The position numbers and the translations under genes are program-made. From positions 6,945,001-7,009,000 of the forward strand of contig JAFREQ010000040.1 in the NCBI GenBank assembly GCA_025331565.1: DNA of 64,000 bases, written 5' to 3'. This document shows positions 36,524 to 48,200 of the stretch, piece after piece (the stretch's first letter is position 1; each line of letters begins with the position of its first letter). Below the pieces are notes generated by a model. The model was not told the origin of the DNA, ran no database searches, and was given only the letters and a program-made list of their open reading frames with translations. This stretch comes from Holacanthus passer (Eukaryota > Chordata > Actinopteri > Pomacanthidae).

Positions 36524-37805
36524 CGGAGCGCAATGGGGGGGGGGGGGGGCATTTGTGCAGGATGGAGGGCAGAATAATTAATATGCATGTATAGGGAGTT
36601 TGAATGAGGATTTAATTGTATTTGTTGATGTGTGAAGCTGAAATTGGTTGAACGCCACAGCAAAGACGAGGAATATCAGAGCAGAGGAAAAAGAGATTAA
36701 GCGAGCTCATTGGTCAGAGAAATCATTTGCATCGTCGTCAAGGTTATTTCCAAACGATTTCCTTTCATACAAGGAAGTAACTTCATAGATGAGACGGTGG
36801 GGAGGTGTGCCACAGGGCTGGGATTATCCTCCTCCTCCTCTTCCTCTTGATCCTCCTCCTCCTCAACATCATCATCATCATCATGAATAGTTTACAAAGC
36901 TGTGTACAGCCAAGGTGATGCTTCACACAGCATCAATCCATCGGTCAACGGCTGACTTTGTGTCCACGAATTGCAATAATTTCACCCTGCAGGGGAAGAT
37001 TTTAATATGCAGCTGAAATATAAGAGACAGGAGTGACAGCAGACTTGACTCTGGGTGGATGAGACTAACTTGATCAGGGAGGCTCCAAGATCATTCAGCT
37101 GATCTGGTGACGCCTCAAACTCACCCAGGTCTGATTTCCAATAAAACACTGCCTGTCAGATTATATAAAGACAAGCTTTAGTCTCACCTGACCTAACATT
37201 TTGTCTCTGTTTTGCAAAACCTCTCTCACACACACTCACATTCACACACACACACACATAGCATCCATGCATTTCTTCTGCAAATAAACTGCAGGTGTCT
37301 TTACTGCCAAAATACATGAATTGAAAAATCAACACATGTGCCAAAAAATGCATTTATTCTAACAAGGGATAAAAAATAAATAAGTCATCTGCACCACACT
37401 GCGGAATTAGGCGAAATAGCAGAAGGAAAAGGCTGCACGCGCACGTGCCAGCGCACACGCGCGCGCTCATGCACGCAAACATACAGTAGCTAAACGTTGC
37501 AATGGTCTCATCAATAATGCATCCGCACTTCATGTTTATGCAATTCACAGGGCAAGACCGAGCGATGGATACTGTAGATGTAAACCTGGCGCACAACGAG
37601 CGTCTGTGGCGCTTCTACAAGGCTTCCACAGACTGAGGCTCACAGACACACAAGTTCAAATCTTTTCCGCCTGTAGAGAAAGAGATTAAGATAATAAAGC
37701 AGTCCTCACCTGTTCGAGCATTATTTCTTTGATGCCGGTTTATGCAGGCTTGAAGGGCTTCATGATAACAGCGCACTAAGGAAATAAAACTGTAGCTGTG
37801 GTGAT

Positions 37806-37875
37806 ATGCAAATTAAAGGCTCCTGCTGAATGCAAGGACATTTATTATTCATAAATTACTCATGTTTATGCAAAT
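37806..37875 (+). promoter_or_regulatory. Two octamer (POU) motifs
   Basis: Exact ATGCAAAT octamers occur at 37,806-37,813 and 37,868-37,875, same strand, 62 bases apart, within a block (37,730-37,890) of conserved-element character about 0.9 kb upstream of the ccnh first exon. Further ATGCAAAT-type cores occur near 35,929 and, inverted, near 36,724. Confidence 0.4.
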
Positions 37876-38599
37876 GACGGTATACGGAAACACTGGTGGG
37901 GGTTGAGTGGATCCGTCTAAACACACTGTGTGATTCAATTTCTGTTCTGCGCCTCCATCTAAAATGATGCAAAATCCAGCATTTGAGCAACATGGGTTTT
38001 TTTTTTTTCCTGAACTTTCATCCAGGTAGTCAGAGAGATGAAATCAAGGAAAGTGGAAGGAAGAGTGCAAATCAAACATGAGGGAAAATACTGAAAAATA
38101 GAATTATGGATTATGAATTATGAAGTCACACAATTTAGGCCTCTGTGTGTTTATTTATGTGTCTATTTTATTTTATTTTTTCAAGAGCAGGTGGACTAAC
38201 CTGTGGGACCAGGAAGTATTGCGCATGAGTGGTGTATTTAGATATTAATAAATATCCTACACTTAGAAATAAGGAGGCCAATATTATACTTAAAGTAGCC
38301 TAATTGAAATCTACAGTAATATTATAATAGTGTTGGAGCCAGATGCCTTTGCATTATTTTTTTAAATGAATGTAATTTCATGTCATATTTAAATAAGTAC
38401 GAAAATTAATTATAGACAAAAATCTTACTTGATCTAATTGCAACCTGTTCTTATAGATAAATGTAATTAAATGTGATAGATCTTCAAGTCTAGAAAGAAA
38501 AGAAAAGAAAAAAAAGAAAAGAAAATGTGATTATTTTCAATGTGTGCGTGAGAGAGAGACAGAGAGCGAAAGCCTGCTGATGATTCCTTTTGCGCATTG

Positions 38600-38825
38600 T
38601 ATCTTTAATTACGGCAGTGGTGCGTCATCAATAGGGGACAACGTGACGTAACAAAGTGGCGACGCGGCTCAGTTATATTATTGCTACTGTTTGTGCTTTT
38701 AAACAGCGATTTTGAAGTTTCACTACAAACTAAAGAGGCTGTTTCGTTCACAGCTGCTGAATCAATACATCTTCAGCATCTTTCTCCGGGTTTGATGGAG
38801 CAGCGAATGTTTAGACACAGATAAA
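38600..38825 (+). promoter_or_regulatory. ccnh: ccnh promoter and non-coding first exon
   Basis: A TGCGTCATCA at about 38,621 and a TGACGTAA at 38,644-38,651 are CRE/ATF-like sites placed close together, and the following sequence is richer in CpG than the desert. A consensus donor (AAA followed by GTGAGT) at 38,826 pairs with the TCTTTCAG acceptor ending at 38,958, defining a 133-base intron inside the 5' UTR. The transcription start is not fixed but probably lies between about 38,660 and 38,760. Confidence 0.55.
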
Positions 38826-38966
38826 GTGAGTGAGTCGATGCTAGCGCCAACCTGCCGCACTGTTAGCATCGAGCTAACTTTGATTTTTTTTTTTTTTTGG
38901 TCACTGTTCTTGTTCATTCCGTCTTAATTTGACAGTTTTCCTTTTTTTTGTCTTTCAGAAGCAAAC

Positions 38967-41900
38967 ATGTTTCACAACAGCTCGCAGAGAAAATACTGGA
39001 TTTTTAGGAGTGAAGACGAAGTTGAGCACATGAGATACAAGGCAAATCAGAAATTCCGGAACAAGATACTAGAAGGTGGAAAGGTAAAAACTAACATTAC
39101 ATAAAAGTGATAAACCAGAGCAGGAGAATAAAAGTGTGTGTGTGTCAGTTAACTTCATCTCGTCTCTCTGTCTGAACCAGCCTGGTGTGACTGAGTCCAT
39201 CTTCCTGGAGCGACATGAAGAAGATGTTTTATTCAGACACTATGAGAAGAGGATGCTGGACTTCTGCAACGCTTTCAAGCCTGCGATGCCAAAGTCTGTT
39301 GTGGTATGTGTGTCCTTTATTTTCACCTGTGTCTGCACAACAGGGCCTTTCTGTCTTCAGGTATCTGACCCATGCGTGTCTCACCTGTGCAGGGTACAGC
39401 CCTCATGTACTTCAGAAGATTCTACCTGAACAACTCCATCATGGAGTATCACCCAAGGATTATCATGTGAGTAGCCCTGATCATGGTGAGAAATAAGAGA
39501 CCATACTTAATAGGAACGTATAATCTGTCCTAGCTGTAGGTAATAGTGAAAGTAACAGTAGATGCAATTAGATACATCATGCTACCACCCAAATATATGT
39601 GCTTTTTAGTTTCGATTTGTACATACATGTCAATAAATCTAAATCACCACCCACATCTGCAGTTTGTGAAATTGCTTGTGAGTCTTTCCAGGATGAACCT
39701 TTTATACCCAATCATGATCCTATCACCTGTTACCAATGAACCTGTTTATCTGTGGAAGGATCCAAACAGGTGTTTTCAATCAGTCCACAACTTTCACAGT
39801 CTTTTGTTGCTCCTGTCCCAACTTGTTTGAAACATGTTGCTGCCATCAAATTCAGAATAAGCAGATATTTACAGAAATCAATGAAGTTGATGAGGTAAAA
39901 CATTAAATATATTGTGTTTGTATTGTTTTCATTTGAGTATATGTCAAAAAGAATTAGCTGATATCACATTCTGTTTTATTTGTTTGGTTTTTTTTCCCCT
40001 TTTTTTGGGTTTTGTGATTTTACCACATATACTATAAGTGAATTTTAGCCGAAGTTCAATAGCCCCATTTGGAAAATTCTGTTCTGCTGATGCAAGTAAA
40101 GTGATGTTAAACATAGAAATAAGTCAGTTTAACACTTGGCGTTTACTCAGCATGACGCTGTTTTATTCAGTTTATACTCAGCCTTCAATCCAGGCTCAAT
40201 TCAGTGTTAAAGTATTGAAGATTTCACTTTCTTTGGCTAAAAGAAAATGACTCTCTTTAGAAATTGCTTAAAGTAGAGTGGTGTTTAGAAAGTTATTATA
40301 TCCTTTGCAATCCAACTATGGGGGATATATAAGGTCTGTACAACCTATATCAACCTCACCTTCCTGTTTCAGGCTTACGTGTGCCTACCTGTCCTGTAAA
40401 GTGGATGAGTTCAACGTGTCCAGCACGCAGTTTGTGGGCAACCTTCTGCAGGAGAGTCCAGCAGGTCAGGAGAGGGTTCTGGAGCAGATCCTGGAATATG
40501 AACTGCTGCTCATCCAACAACTCAACTTTCACCTGGTGGTCCACAACCCCTACAGACCCATGGAGGGTCTGCTCATCGATCTCAAGGTAGGTGAACTCTT
40601 ACAGAGCTTCACATGTTACTATTCTACTCATAAACTCACTTTGTAGTTCAGATCATTTGCCCTGTCTCAATGAATCATTACCTTTTCATAACTGTCATCC
40701 CTCAGACAAGATTCCCCATGCTGGAGAACCCAGAGTCACTGAGGAAGAGTGCTGATGACTTTCTGACGCAGGCAGCCATGACAGATGCAGGACTGCTGTT
40801 TCCTCCCTCTCAGATCGCTCTGACGGCCATTCTGAACAGCGCCTCAAGAGCCGGTCTCAGCATGGAGAGGTGGGTCATTCAGTGTTCATGTATGTAAAGG
40901 ACCATCCTCAACTTTGTTTCCCTCCATGTGTTGATGGAAACCTTTTGTGTATTGTTTCAACAGCTACCTGAATGAATGTTTGGGACTGAAAGGGGACAAA
41001 GAGACTCTGTCAAAGATGTATGACTCAATGAGACGTGAGTAAACTGCACCTTTGTTTTGACACCACACGATGGCGATATTGAGCTCTTCTGAAACTCACT
41101 GTAGTAAATTCAGTCTCATCTGAGATTTAAGTAAATATTTTCTCTGTTCATTCAGGGATGAAAACCCTCCTAAAGAAGTATGAACTTCCCAAAGTGGAGG
41201 GGGTTAATGTTTACAAGCAGAAGTTGGAGAGGATTCATGCGGAATTTGCCACTTCAAGCAAGTAAGGAGATAAAGTGACCTGCTCACATTTTTTTTTACA
41301 GAATACTTAGTGATTTCCAATAATCAGACTGTGAAACAATATATTATCACTGTTGTATTATCAGAATATATGACTGCAATGTGGAGTTGAGAAGCCAAAT
41401 GAAGTGTCTAATATTTAGTCTTTATATTAAGAGAATTAGAGATGTGTAATTTTGGTTTAAGTTTAAACATTTCAACATACTCATAGAATTCTGAATTTAC
41501 TGTAGTGTAGTACATCAGTACTGATGTGTGTGTATGCTTCTGTAATCAGATTTCAGTCGCCCATGCCAAAGTAAACAACTCGATTTTTCCATTGCCATAC
41601 GTAGTAACAGTTTTATTTTAGCCAGGTTGTCGTATCTAAGATGCAAAAAGGTTCAAGGTTCAGTATCAGGTAGAAAAATAAAAAGGAACACATCATCAGC
41701 TGTATGAAATACAGAAAGGAAGTACAACAGCACGCCACATTCCTACCTACATCATCCATACCATGTAGCACAGCTGATATTGGTATTGCTGATGAGGAGA
41801 CTTTTAGGCTCATTCGCCGTCATTTCTCTGTCGTCAGTCGTCTGTTTTAACACTTGGTGAGGTTGGTGAGGTCCGTGGTATCTTAAGTGCAACTACAGTA

Positions 41901-43689
41901 AACAGTTTGGTAAACTCTTGAGCTATGACAGGCACAGATTCAGACTTTGCAGCTGCTTGAAATCATCAGGAGGCACACGAGGCCCACCTTTAACGACTAT
42001 GACTTTGAAGTTGATAAATCTGTGCGTGGCATGACTTCTCAGGATGAAGCTATATGGAAACAGTCGGTGTGGAGGTGGACTGAAACACCACCTGTGGCGG
42101 CGGGAGAGCGAGAGAGACTGCAAATGCATGAAAGCTTTCGTTCCCATCCCAAGGCTTTAGAGGGAGTTCAGGTGATGTTTGTTAGAGCAGCATATATGTA
42201 GGCCCATACACTATAGCAGGATCCATTCAGGGTTAACACATGCACAGGACAGGTTACAGATATCACCTACAAACTCTTAGACTACCTCTCAGCTCTGTTC
42301 AGCTATGATCATACACAAACACCTTTTACTGCTATACAAGCCTAAGTATATAATATCAACAAACAAAGAAGCAGCATATAAAAATGTAACAAGTGGTTTC
42401 CGGTGCTGCGTGGTAGCTCATACAGAGACGGTGGAAGTTGTTGATGGTTTGAAGGAAGAGCTCGTCATAAAATCGGGTGACGTGGGCGGATGGTGTGTAG
42501 AAAGGGAGTTAAGGCTCGTGTCATCTTGGAGAGAGGTGCTATGTTTAAATTCCCTGATGACTGCAGAAAACGCTACTTCAATGCTTTGGATGGCCCCTCC
42601 CCTGTAATCCTCGCAAGTTCTGTCCAAGGAAAGCTGTGATCAAGCCTCATTTGTCTGGTTCCATGTCAATCACCAAGCGTAACCAATCAAACGTCTGAGG
42701 GGAGGGGCAGGCATACCATGAAAAAAGAAGTTCAGACACTTCTGCAGTTGACTGTATCTCAGGTCCATCTTCATAGAAATCATCTCTGATGTGACAAGGC
42801 TTCTTGTCAAAGTTGAATCAGTTCAACACTGTGTCAGCGTCTGAAGCATTTTGGGAAGGGCTTTGGAAGGACAGTATTCAGATATGCAGCGAGTGGTTTC
42901 CCATGGAGAACAGCCATATTGCGTTTGAACTGCCAGGAATCTCGGCCACATGCTTATAAATACAAATGGACTTTAGTCTTCGGCGGCGCACCTCACGGGA
43001 TGAGGCCTCACTTTGGCTGGCTGGCTGTGCAGTCTGATCACCACACTGTGATTCTCAGGTGGAAATCTGTAAAACTCACATTACCTGGATGGCAGCAGCC
43101 AGTGACATGATGGTGCACTCTGTCCTGTAAGATAAAGTCGGCATGTTTGTAAAAGGCACAAGCTGTTGCTGTATATTAAACTGCATCTGACAACAGGGCT
43201 CAGTCTGGATGTATATACTCACACATGGTGCGAACTAGTCTACATGAAGAGACACATGAAACTACAGCTACTGATGGTGATCGTGAAGGTGTGGTGGAAA
43301 CTAGATGCCACATTTTTTACCTAAATGGGCATTGAACATGGACTTGAAGGGTTGGTCACAAACATAATGCAGGGAACAGAGTTCACCAACAATAATGGCT
43401 TGCAAAGAATTTCTGATGAAATGTCACTAATGTAATTCAGAACTTGCTGCTCTGTTGTGTGTTCACCGCTCATAGTAAAATATTTTTTTGTATTGCAGCA
43501 AACGAAAGAGAGGATATGAAGAAGATGGTCATGTAGCAAAAGAGCCACGTATGACAGAAGAGGTGGGACCATATTTTGTATTACAGGCCATCATTCAGGT
43601 AAACTTAGTTAAGATACATATTTCTTGTGAAATCCTTCTGAAATATTTTTTTTTCATTGCAGGAATGGACTGATGAAGACCTGATATGA
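38967..43689 (+). CDS. ccnh: Cyclin H, complete coding region in nine exons
   Basis: Cyclin H is the regulatory subunit that, with CDK7 and MAT1, forms the CDK-activating kinase and the kinase module of TFIIH in the nucleus. Coding exons: 38967-39083, 39181-39303, 39393-39466, 40373-40586, 40706-40869, 40964-41034, 41156-41261, 43499-43562 and 43663-43689. All introns are GT-AG and every junction keeps frame. The product is 319 residues, close to human cyclin H (323). It starts MFHNSSQRKYW, like the human N-terminus. The first cyclin fold is encoded by the second to fourth coding exons (KPAMPKSVVGTALMYF; KVDEFNVS; LEQILEYELLLIQQLNFHL) and the second fold by the fifth to seventh (PPSQIALTAILNSASRAG). 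The acidic tail ends EEWTDEDLI. The start ATG has A at -3 and matches the family start. A second donor at 43,599 would add 12 residues. Confidence 0.97.
39084..39180 (+). other. ccnh: ccnh intron after the first coding exon
   Basis: A 97-base intron, GTAAAA donor and AACCAG acceptor, between two phase-0 exons. The sequence runs open into the next exon in one frame, which is why frame tracking alone misplaces the exon start. Confidence 0.85.
39660..40010 (+). mobile_element. Dispersed transposable-element fragment in a ccnh intron
   Basis: Within the 906-base third coding intron (39,467-40,372), phrases such as CCTTTTATACCCAATCATGA, CCAAACAGGTGTTTT, CAGTCTTTTGTTGC and CATTAAATATATTGTGTTTG follow in the order I recognise from a repeat that occurs in very many teleost genomes. 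It has no coding capacity here. Divergence from the remembered consensus suggests an old copy. Superfamily and exact ends are not assigned. Confidence 0.6.
41262..43498 (+). other. ccnh: Largest ccnh intron (2.2 kb) with a decayed coding-like insert
   Basis: The intron between the seventh and eighth coding exons is far larger than the others. Its right half (about 41,930-43,110) is GC-richer and carries pieces that read like protein in shifting frames, including 42,431-42,490 and 42,490-42,639. That pattern fits an inserted and decayed gene or transposon fragment. No family recognised. Confidence 0.4.
42490..42639 (+). pseudogene. Coding-like remnant of unknown origin
   Basis: A 49-codon frame (ATG at 42,490, TGA at 42,637-42,639) contains a convincingly protein-like stretch, for example residues 10-29 RVILERGAMFKFPDDCRKRY. 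The 60 bases before it are open in a different frame with similar character (VVDGLKEELVIKSGD), so a frameshift would join them. It lies inside a ccnh intron on the same strand without usable splice sites. I do not recognise the parent gene; a broken retrocopy or transposon gene fragment is the likeliest explanation. Confidence 0.25.
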
Positions 43690-43874
43690 GCTTTTATCCC
43701 TCAATGGTTTCGGAATCAAAGTTTTAAATTATTATTACTTAATCCCAGTGTTGAACCATCAAGGTGACCAAGTCTTTATAGAAAAGACAAGTGTCAGTTT
43801 ACATAAATGTACATGTTATATTTACTTTTCTAAGATGTATTAGAAACTTGGGTTTGCCTTTGTTCTGCATTAAG

Positions 43875-43880
43875 AATAAA
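43875..43880 (+). terminator. ccnh: ccnh polyadenylation signal
   Basis: AATAAA 186 bases after the ccnh stop codon, followed by a T-rich downstream stretch. It predicts a short 3' UTR ending near 43,895-43,905. Confidence 0.75.
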
Positions 43881-44222
43881 GATATTTTTCTACATTTTGT
43901 CTTAATGTTTCTGTATACTGGAATCAGGCCACACGATCCTGTGTTTCTCCACCTTTGTCAGGGGACAATGAACGACTCCATAATCTACTTTACAAAAACT
44001 GTTTAATAAGTGCATGCAGGTCTGATACAGTCTGTACTATTCAAAAAATTTACTGCTGTAAACACTTTCATTTTACTTGGTTTCTCTGATTATGTGTCTT
44101 GTCTGGCATTGAGAAGTTTCAAAAAAAGACTTAACCAAATAATCAAAAAATAGCTGATACAATCGGAGGAAAACAAATATTCAGCTCATCTCACTTATAT
44201 ACTCATGATTCCAGCAAGAGAA

Positions 44223-44915
44223 TTTATTCTTAATATAAAATAACCATACTTTTCTGAAAGACTTTGTTCCAATCTAGAAAACAAAGAAAGAAAAAAAAAA
44301 AAGAACAAATAGACAGAAATGCTAGTTTCAGCACTTTGCGGATATTGTCACAACCTTAAAATAAATCAGTCAATTACAGTATAAAAAGCATTATCGCTCA
44401 TAATCCAGTTACAAGAAAGGGGGACTGAGAACTAGCTTCTTCATGTCAGTTTCCTCATATTGAGCAGGATGGGGGGTGGATACACTTTGGCAACATGTGC
44501 TTTCAAAACACATAGTGGGTACAAAGAAACCTCTTGAAATCTTAATATTTGGCCCTCGTGAAGAAGGGAATGAAATGTACCCAAGTCAGACTCGTGAACA
44601 CAGTTTATGAGGGAAAAATATTGTTTCCTGTGCATACAGCTGTCAGTCACTGGTGCAAGTTTTTTTTTATTTGTTTATGTTTTTAAGTACTGCGTCGGCT
44701 GCTGTTGTTGCATAGCTCTCTTGTGGTGAACGGGACAAGATGGCAGGTGGGTGGAGATGGGCGGGACTATCTGAGGAGGACATGATGGAGGGTGGTGGTG
44801 GAGGGGTTTGCCATGATGATGAGGGTAGAGCATGCTACGTCTCCTCTGTGCTGCACTCCGGCGGAGGAGACTTGACGGAAGGATGGGAAGATGGGAGGAG
44901 AGGAGGAGTGCAGTA
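44223..44915 (-). other. rasa1: rasa1 3' UTR with two possible poly(A) signals
   Basis: On the minus strand the sequence after the stop codon is non-coding. AATAAA signals (TTTATT on the plus strand) occur at 44,666-44,671, giving a UTR of about 270 bases, and at 44,223-44,228, giving about 710 bases. The second use would bring the rasa1 transcript end to within roughly 300 bases of the ccnh end. The plus-strand open frames at 44,740-45,023 are shadows. Confidence 0.55.
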
Positions 44916-45219
44916 CTACCTGTTGCTGTTGGACATGGCATACTGAGCCTGCTTCTGCTGGAGGAGCTCTGTGATGGCCAGCAGCTTTTTCAACACATGC
45001 TGCAAAGAGGAAACGGGAATTAGATCAATCGTCTGAAACAGGACAGCCTGAATCTGCACAGCTGTGATATCACCGGCGTCTGACCTGCTGGGCTCCCCTC
45101 TCATTGCTCAGCGTCCGGAGCTCGTCTGAGTGCGTGGCGCAAACCTCATGCAGCGCAGCCAGGTCCCGGGACAGGTCCGTCCTAAAGTGCTCTGTGGTTT
45201 CAGGGAGGTCGGGGACATT
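44916..45219 (-). CDS. rasa1: rasa1 exons 25 and 24: C-terminal tail
   Basis: Exon 25 coding part is 44916-44999 (27 residues and a TAG stop); exon 24 is 45085-45219 (45 residues, from NVPDLPETTEHF to NERGAQQ). Both are phase 0. The sequence HVLKKLLAITELLQQKQ is strongly helical with heptad-like leucines, as in the family. Confidence 0.95.
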
Positions 45220-48200
45220 CTACAAACACAGTGGACAAGTTTAACAAAAGGATAAGAGACTTCTGATACTTTGATCAAAATAATGATACTCACCCCCAAC
45301 TCATCCAGAAACATGATCATCCTATGTTTGTTGTTTTTGATGAAAGGGTTCACACCCTCCATGTAGGGCTCCTGTTGGAGGACAGAGTCTATTATAACTT
45401 ACAGCAGATATTACAAATACCAATGAAAATGAAATCAATACTTCTACTATACGATATAGCTTTGAGGACATGATCCGAACCTTAGCACCGAATTCAACCA
45501 GGTTGGCCAGGTTCTGGACAGACTTAGCCACCAGCGTGAGGGTCCTGCCGGCTGCTGAAGATGGAGGATCTGCGAGAATGATCATAGTACAAAACAAACA
45601 TTGTAACATGTCACATATCAAACGGGAATTTCTGTGTGCTTTTTCCAACGATGCTCACCAGCAATGATGTTGAACATTCTGGGGTTGAGGATGGCAGGAC
45701 AGATCAGTCTTAGAAAGACAAAGCCACTGGAAGAAGAGTGGATGAAGCTCATTAGACTGAATAAGAACAAACACTAAATAACAGGCTAAAATAAAAGTTG
45801 TAATAGTAAACAGACACAGTGACAGTTTTTTAAGTCTGTCCAACATTGATTACTTGTGTTGTTTACCTTACAACTCTTGTTCTCATGGTGGTGTTGGTGG
45901 GCCATTTCTGCTGCACTGACTTTTGCAGACACCCATAGATGAACCTCAACGTCCTGGACGGGTCGTCAGAGAGAGACAGTCACTCATTATTTGGGTTTAT
46001 TCGACCTTTGTCTTTGTATTTGTGGTTGAACAGCCGGTTTAAGAGACACACCCACAAAACAGGACAATACTGCATGTTTTTATATGTGTGTTTGTTCTTA
46101 CGGTGGTAGGATCTCAGCAGCCATGAAGATCTTCTCCACCAGCTCAGACAGGATGTTAAGGAGATGAGCCAGGTTCAGGTTCACGTCCTCATTCTTTTCC
46201 AGTTTGGAGGGGTTTAACTTCAAACAAGCAATGATAGAGAGAGACAGAAACAGAGAAACAGAGATGAATTAAGAATGAATTTTGTGTTGGGCAGATATGG
46301 ATCAGCCCCTGGTAACGCATTTGTGCTATTTCTTATTTTTAACTTACAGCAGCACAAGAAAAAAACACAACAGCTTAAACACTGACTAGACATTTGCCTC
46401 CAATGGGTGCATGAACTCTAAGAACTGCAGAGCGTTTTTAAATATTCATTGCGACTACAGCTCACACAGCAGCCTTGAGACCATGCTGATGGTGTGCCAC
46501 TGTTTTATGTTTTTCTTTGATGATATGATATAAATGCCATGTACTTAACCTTGTACCACAGATGCAAGGAGGGGAAAACAGCCTAGAGGCTTGTGTTGCT
46601 GTGTGTAAGAGGGAAAAAGCCTTTGTAGGTCTTTACCTCACAGGACTGTTTGCTCTCCATGATCTTGAGGATGGTGTCTTTGAGAGCGTGGTGGACAAAG
46701 GGTGTGGCTGTGGCCTTCATGTACTGCTCCATCAGTGTGCTGGCCAGCGTGGTCGCTCTGAACAATGTTGTGGCCTCATCTGGTAATCGTGCACAAGCAG
46801 AGAGGTTTAGGCAAGTGCATGAGCACATGGTTGTACAAATTTCTGAGCTCAGTGAACAAACCAAAACAATAATCTGAACCCTGTAAAACACTGCAAAATA
46901 TATATATTGTGGGTTCCTGAAGTAAAGGTTAAGCCGACCCATTAATTGAGCAATGCTTTCTGTTTTTTAAGATTTTGTTACTAGTGCTTGTTTTCTTACC
47001 CTCCATGTTAATCTCTCTGTCATTGAGTGTCCTGAGTAGAGGAGCTTCGGCCTTCTCGTGTCTGAAGATCCTCAGAAGGAGGCTTGCCAATAAGGTGCGG
47101 TCCTGACCACACACATGGGCCAGAGCGTAGATGACATGGAACTCCTTCTGCAAGATCATCTGCAGAGGACACACAACAATGATATCTGTGTCATTTTAAG
47201 TGAACAGCAGAGCAGCAGACAGTTAATGGACATTGCAATCAAAACCACTTTTCGGTGAAACGGACCTCTTTGAACTCGCTGTACTCCTCTTCAGGCATGA
47301 TCTTCTCCATGGAGTACCGGGCACGGACACGCAAGGAGCCCGGCTCGATGCCCTTCAGAGGCACGTGGGAGCTGAGAGGGAACCACTCGTCAATCATCTG
47401 GCCCTTCTGCAGACGGTTCAACTGGCAACGCATGAACACTGAGAGGAGGAGATTGAGACGATAGATAAGGTGACAGAGATGTGAGTTGTGACACAAAACA
47501 CATAGACATAACTTGAAAGCAGACATTTAGAGAGATTATATTTGTTTAAAATGTACAGATGTACTTACAGATGTCACTTTCTTTGCTCTTTTTTGTTTTG
47601 TTGCTCAGGCTGATTTCAAATCTGTTGATTTCACTTGACAAGTCACTGAAACGAAAGATAAATACATTTCATATTTCTGTGAGCAAGTAAAGACAATGTA
47701 TGTGAGGAGGATAAAATAAGAGGGAGAAAGTACAGTGGAAGAATGAAAATATGCATCCAGATATGTGACACTCACTCAAAGATGAACTCCTCAGTGAAGA
47801 CAGGATTCTGCCCCTCCCTAGGGTGCGTCTTAGCCACCTGGACGCTGTTCAGGTAGATGTTACAGTAGGGGTTGGTGAAATACTTGACAGGCAGCTTATG
47901 GGCCTCCTCCACATACAGGACCAGGCTGCTCACCTGAGAGAAAATAAGGGGTTGAGCACAACTGAGAGATCACCTGCTGCTATATTTCATCTACATGAAA
48001 ACACACCAGCTGATGTTATGCATACCTGTCTAAGCCTCTTGTTGGAGGTTGGCTGAGTGGTTTTTCTTAAGTTACTGCAGAAAGTTTGAAGGCATTTCAT
48101 CCAATCCTGCAAAAACAGGACACTGTCAGAACATTTGTAAAAACAAACTCCGTCTCTGTGAGAACTCGCAACATTGCAAATTGTTCACACTGTTCATATT

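Larger units (their letters stand above)
32449..38640. other. Gene desert, right part: non-coding, upstream of ccnh
   Basis: No gene recognised. Contains two TTA-type trinucleotide tracts (about 32,587-32,601 and 32,766-32,791), a G15 run (36,535-36,549), a CTC/CAT tract (36,829-36,884), a CA tract (about 37,236-37,258) and an AAAAG tract (38,496-38,525). A GCGCAC-type alternating purine-pyrimidine block lies at 37,434-37,478. Regulatory-looking blocks are 33,830-34,070, 36,180-36,530 and 37,730-37,890, the last with two octamers. The small minus-strand hydrophobic frame at 33,183-33,395 is unrecognised. Confidence 0.5.

Noticed and set aside
1..38640. Search for miR-9 (its host lies near mef2c in vertebrates) and other microRNA hairpins
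   Set aside because: The mature miR-9 sequence was not seen. The only strong hairpin (18,424-18,464) has a 13-bp stem, too short for a typical precursor.
44740..45023. Plus-strand frames opposite the rasa1 3' end
   Set aside because: Shadows of the rasa1 last exon and purine-rich 3' UTR.
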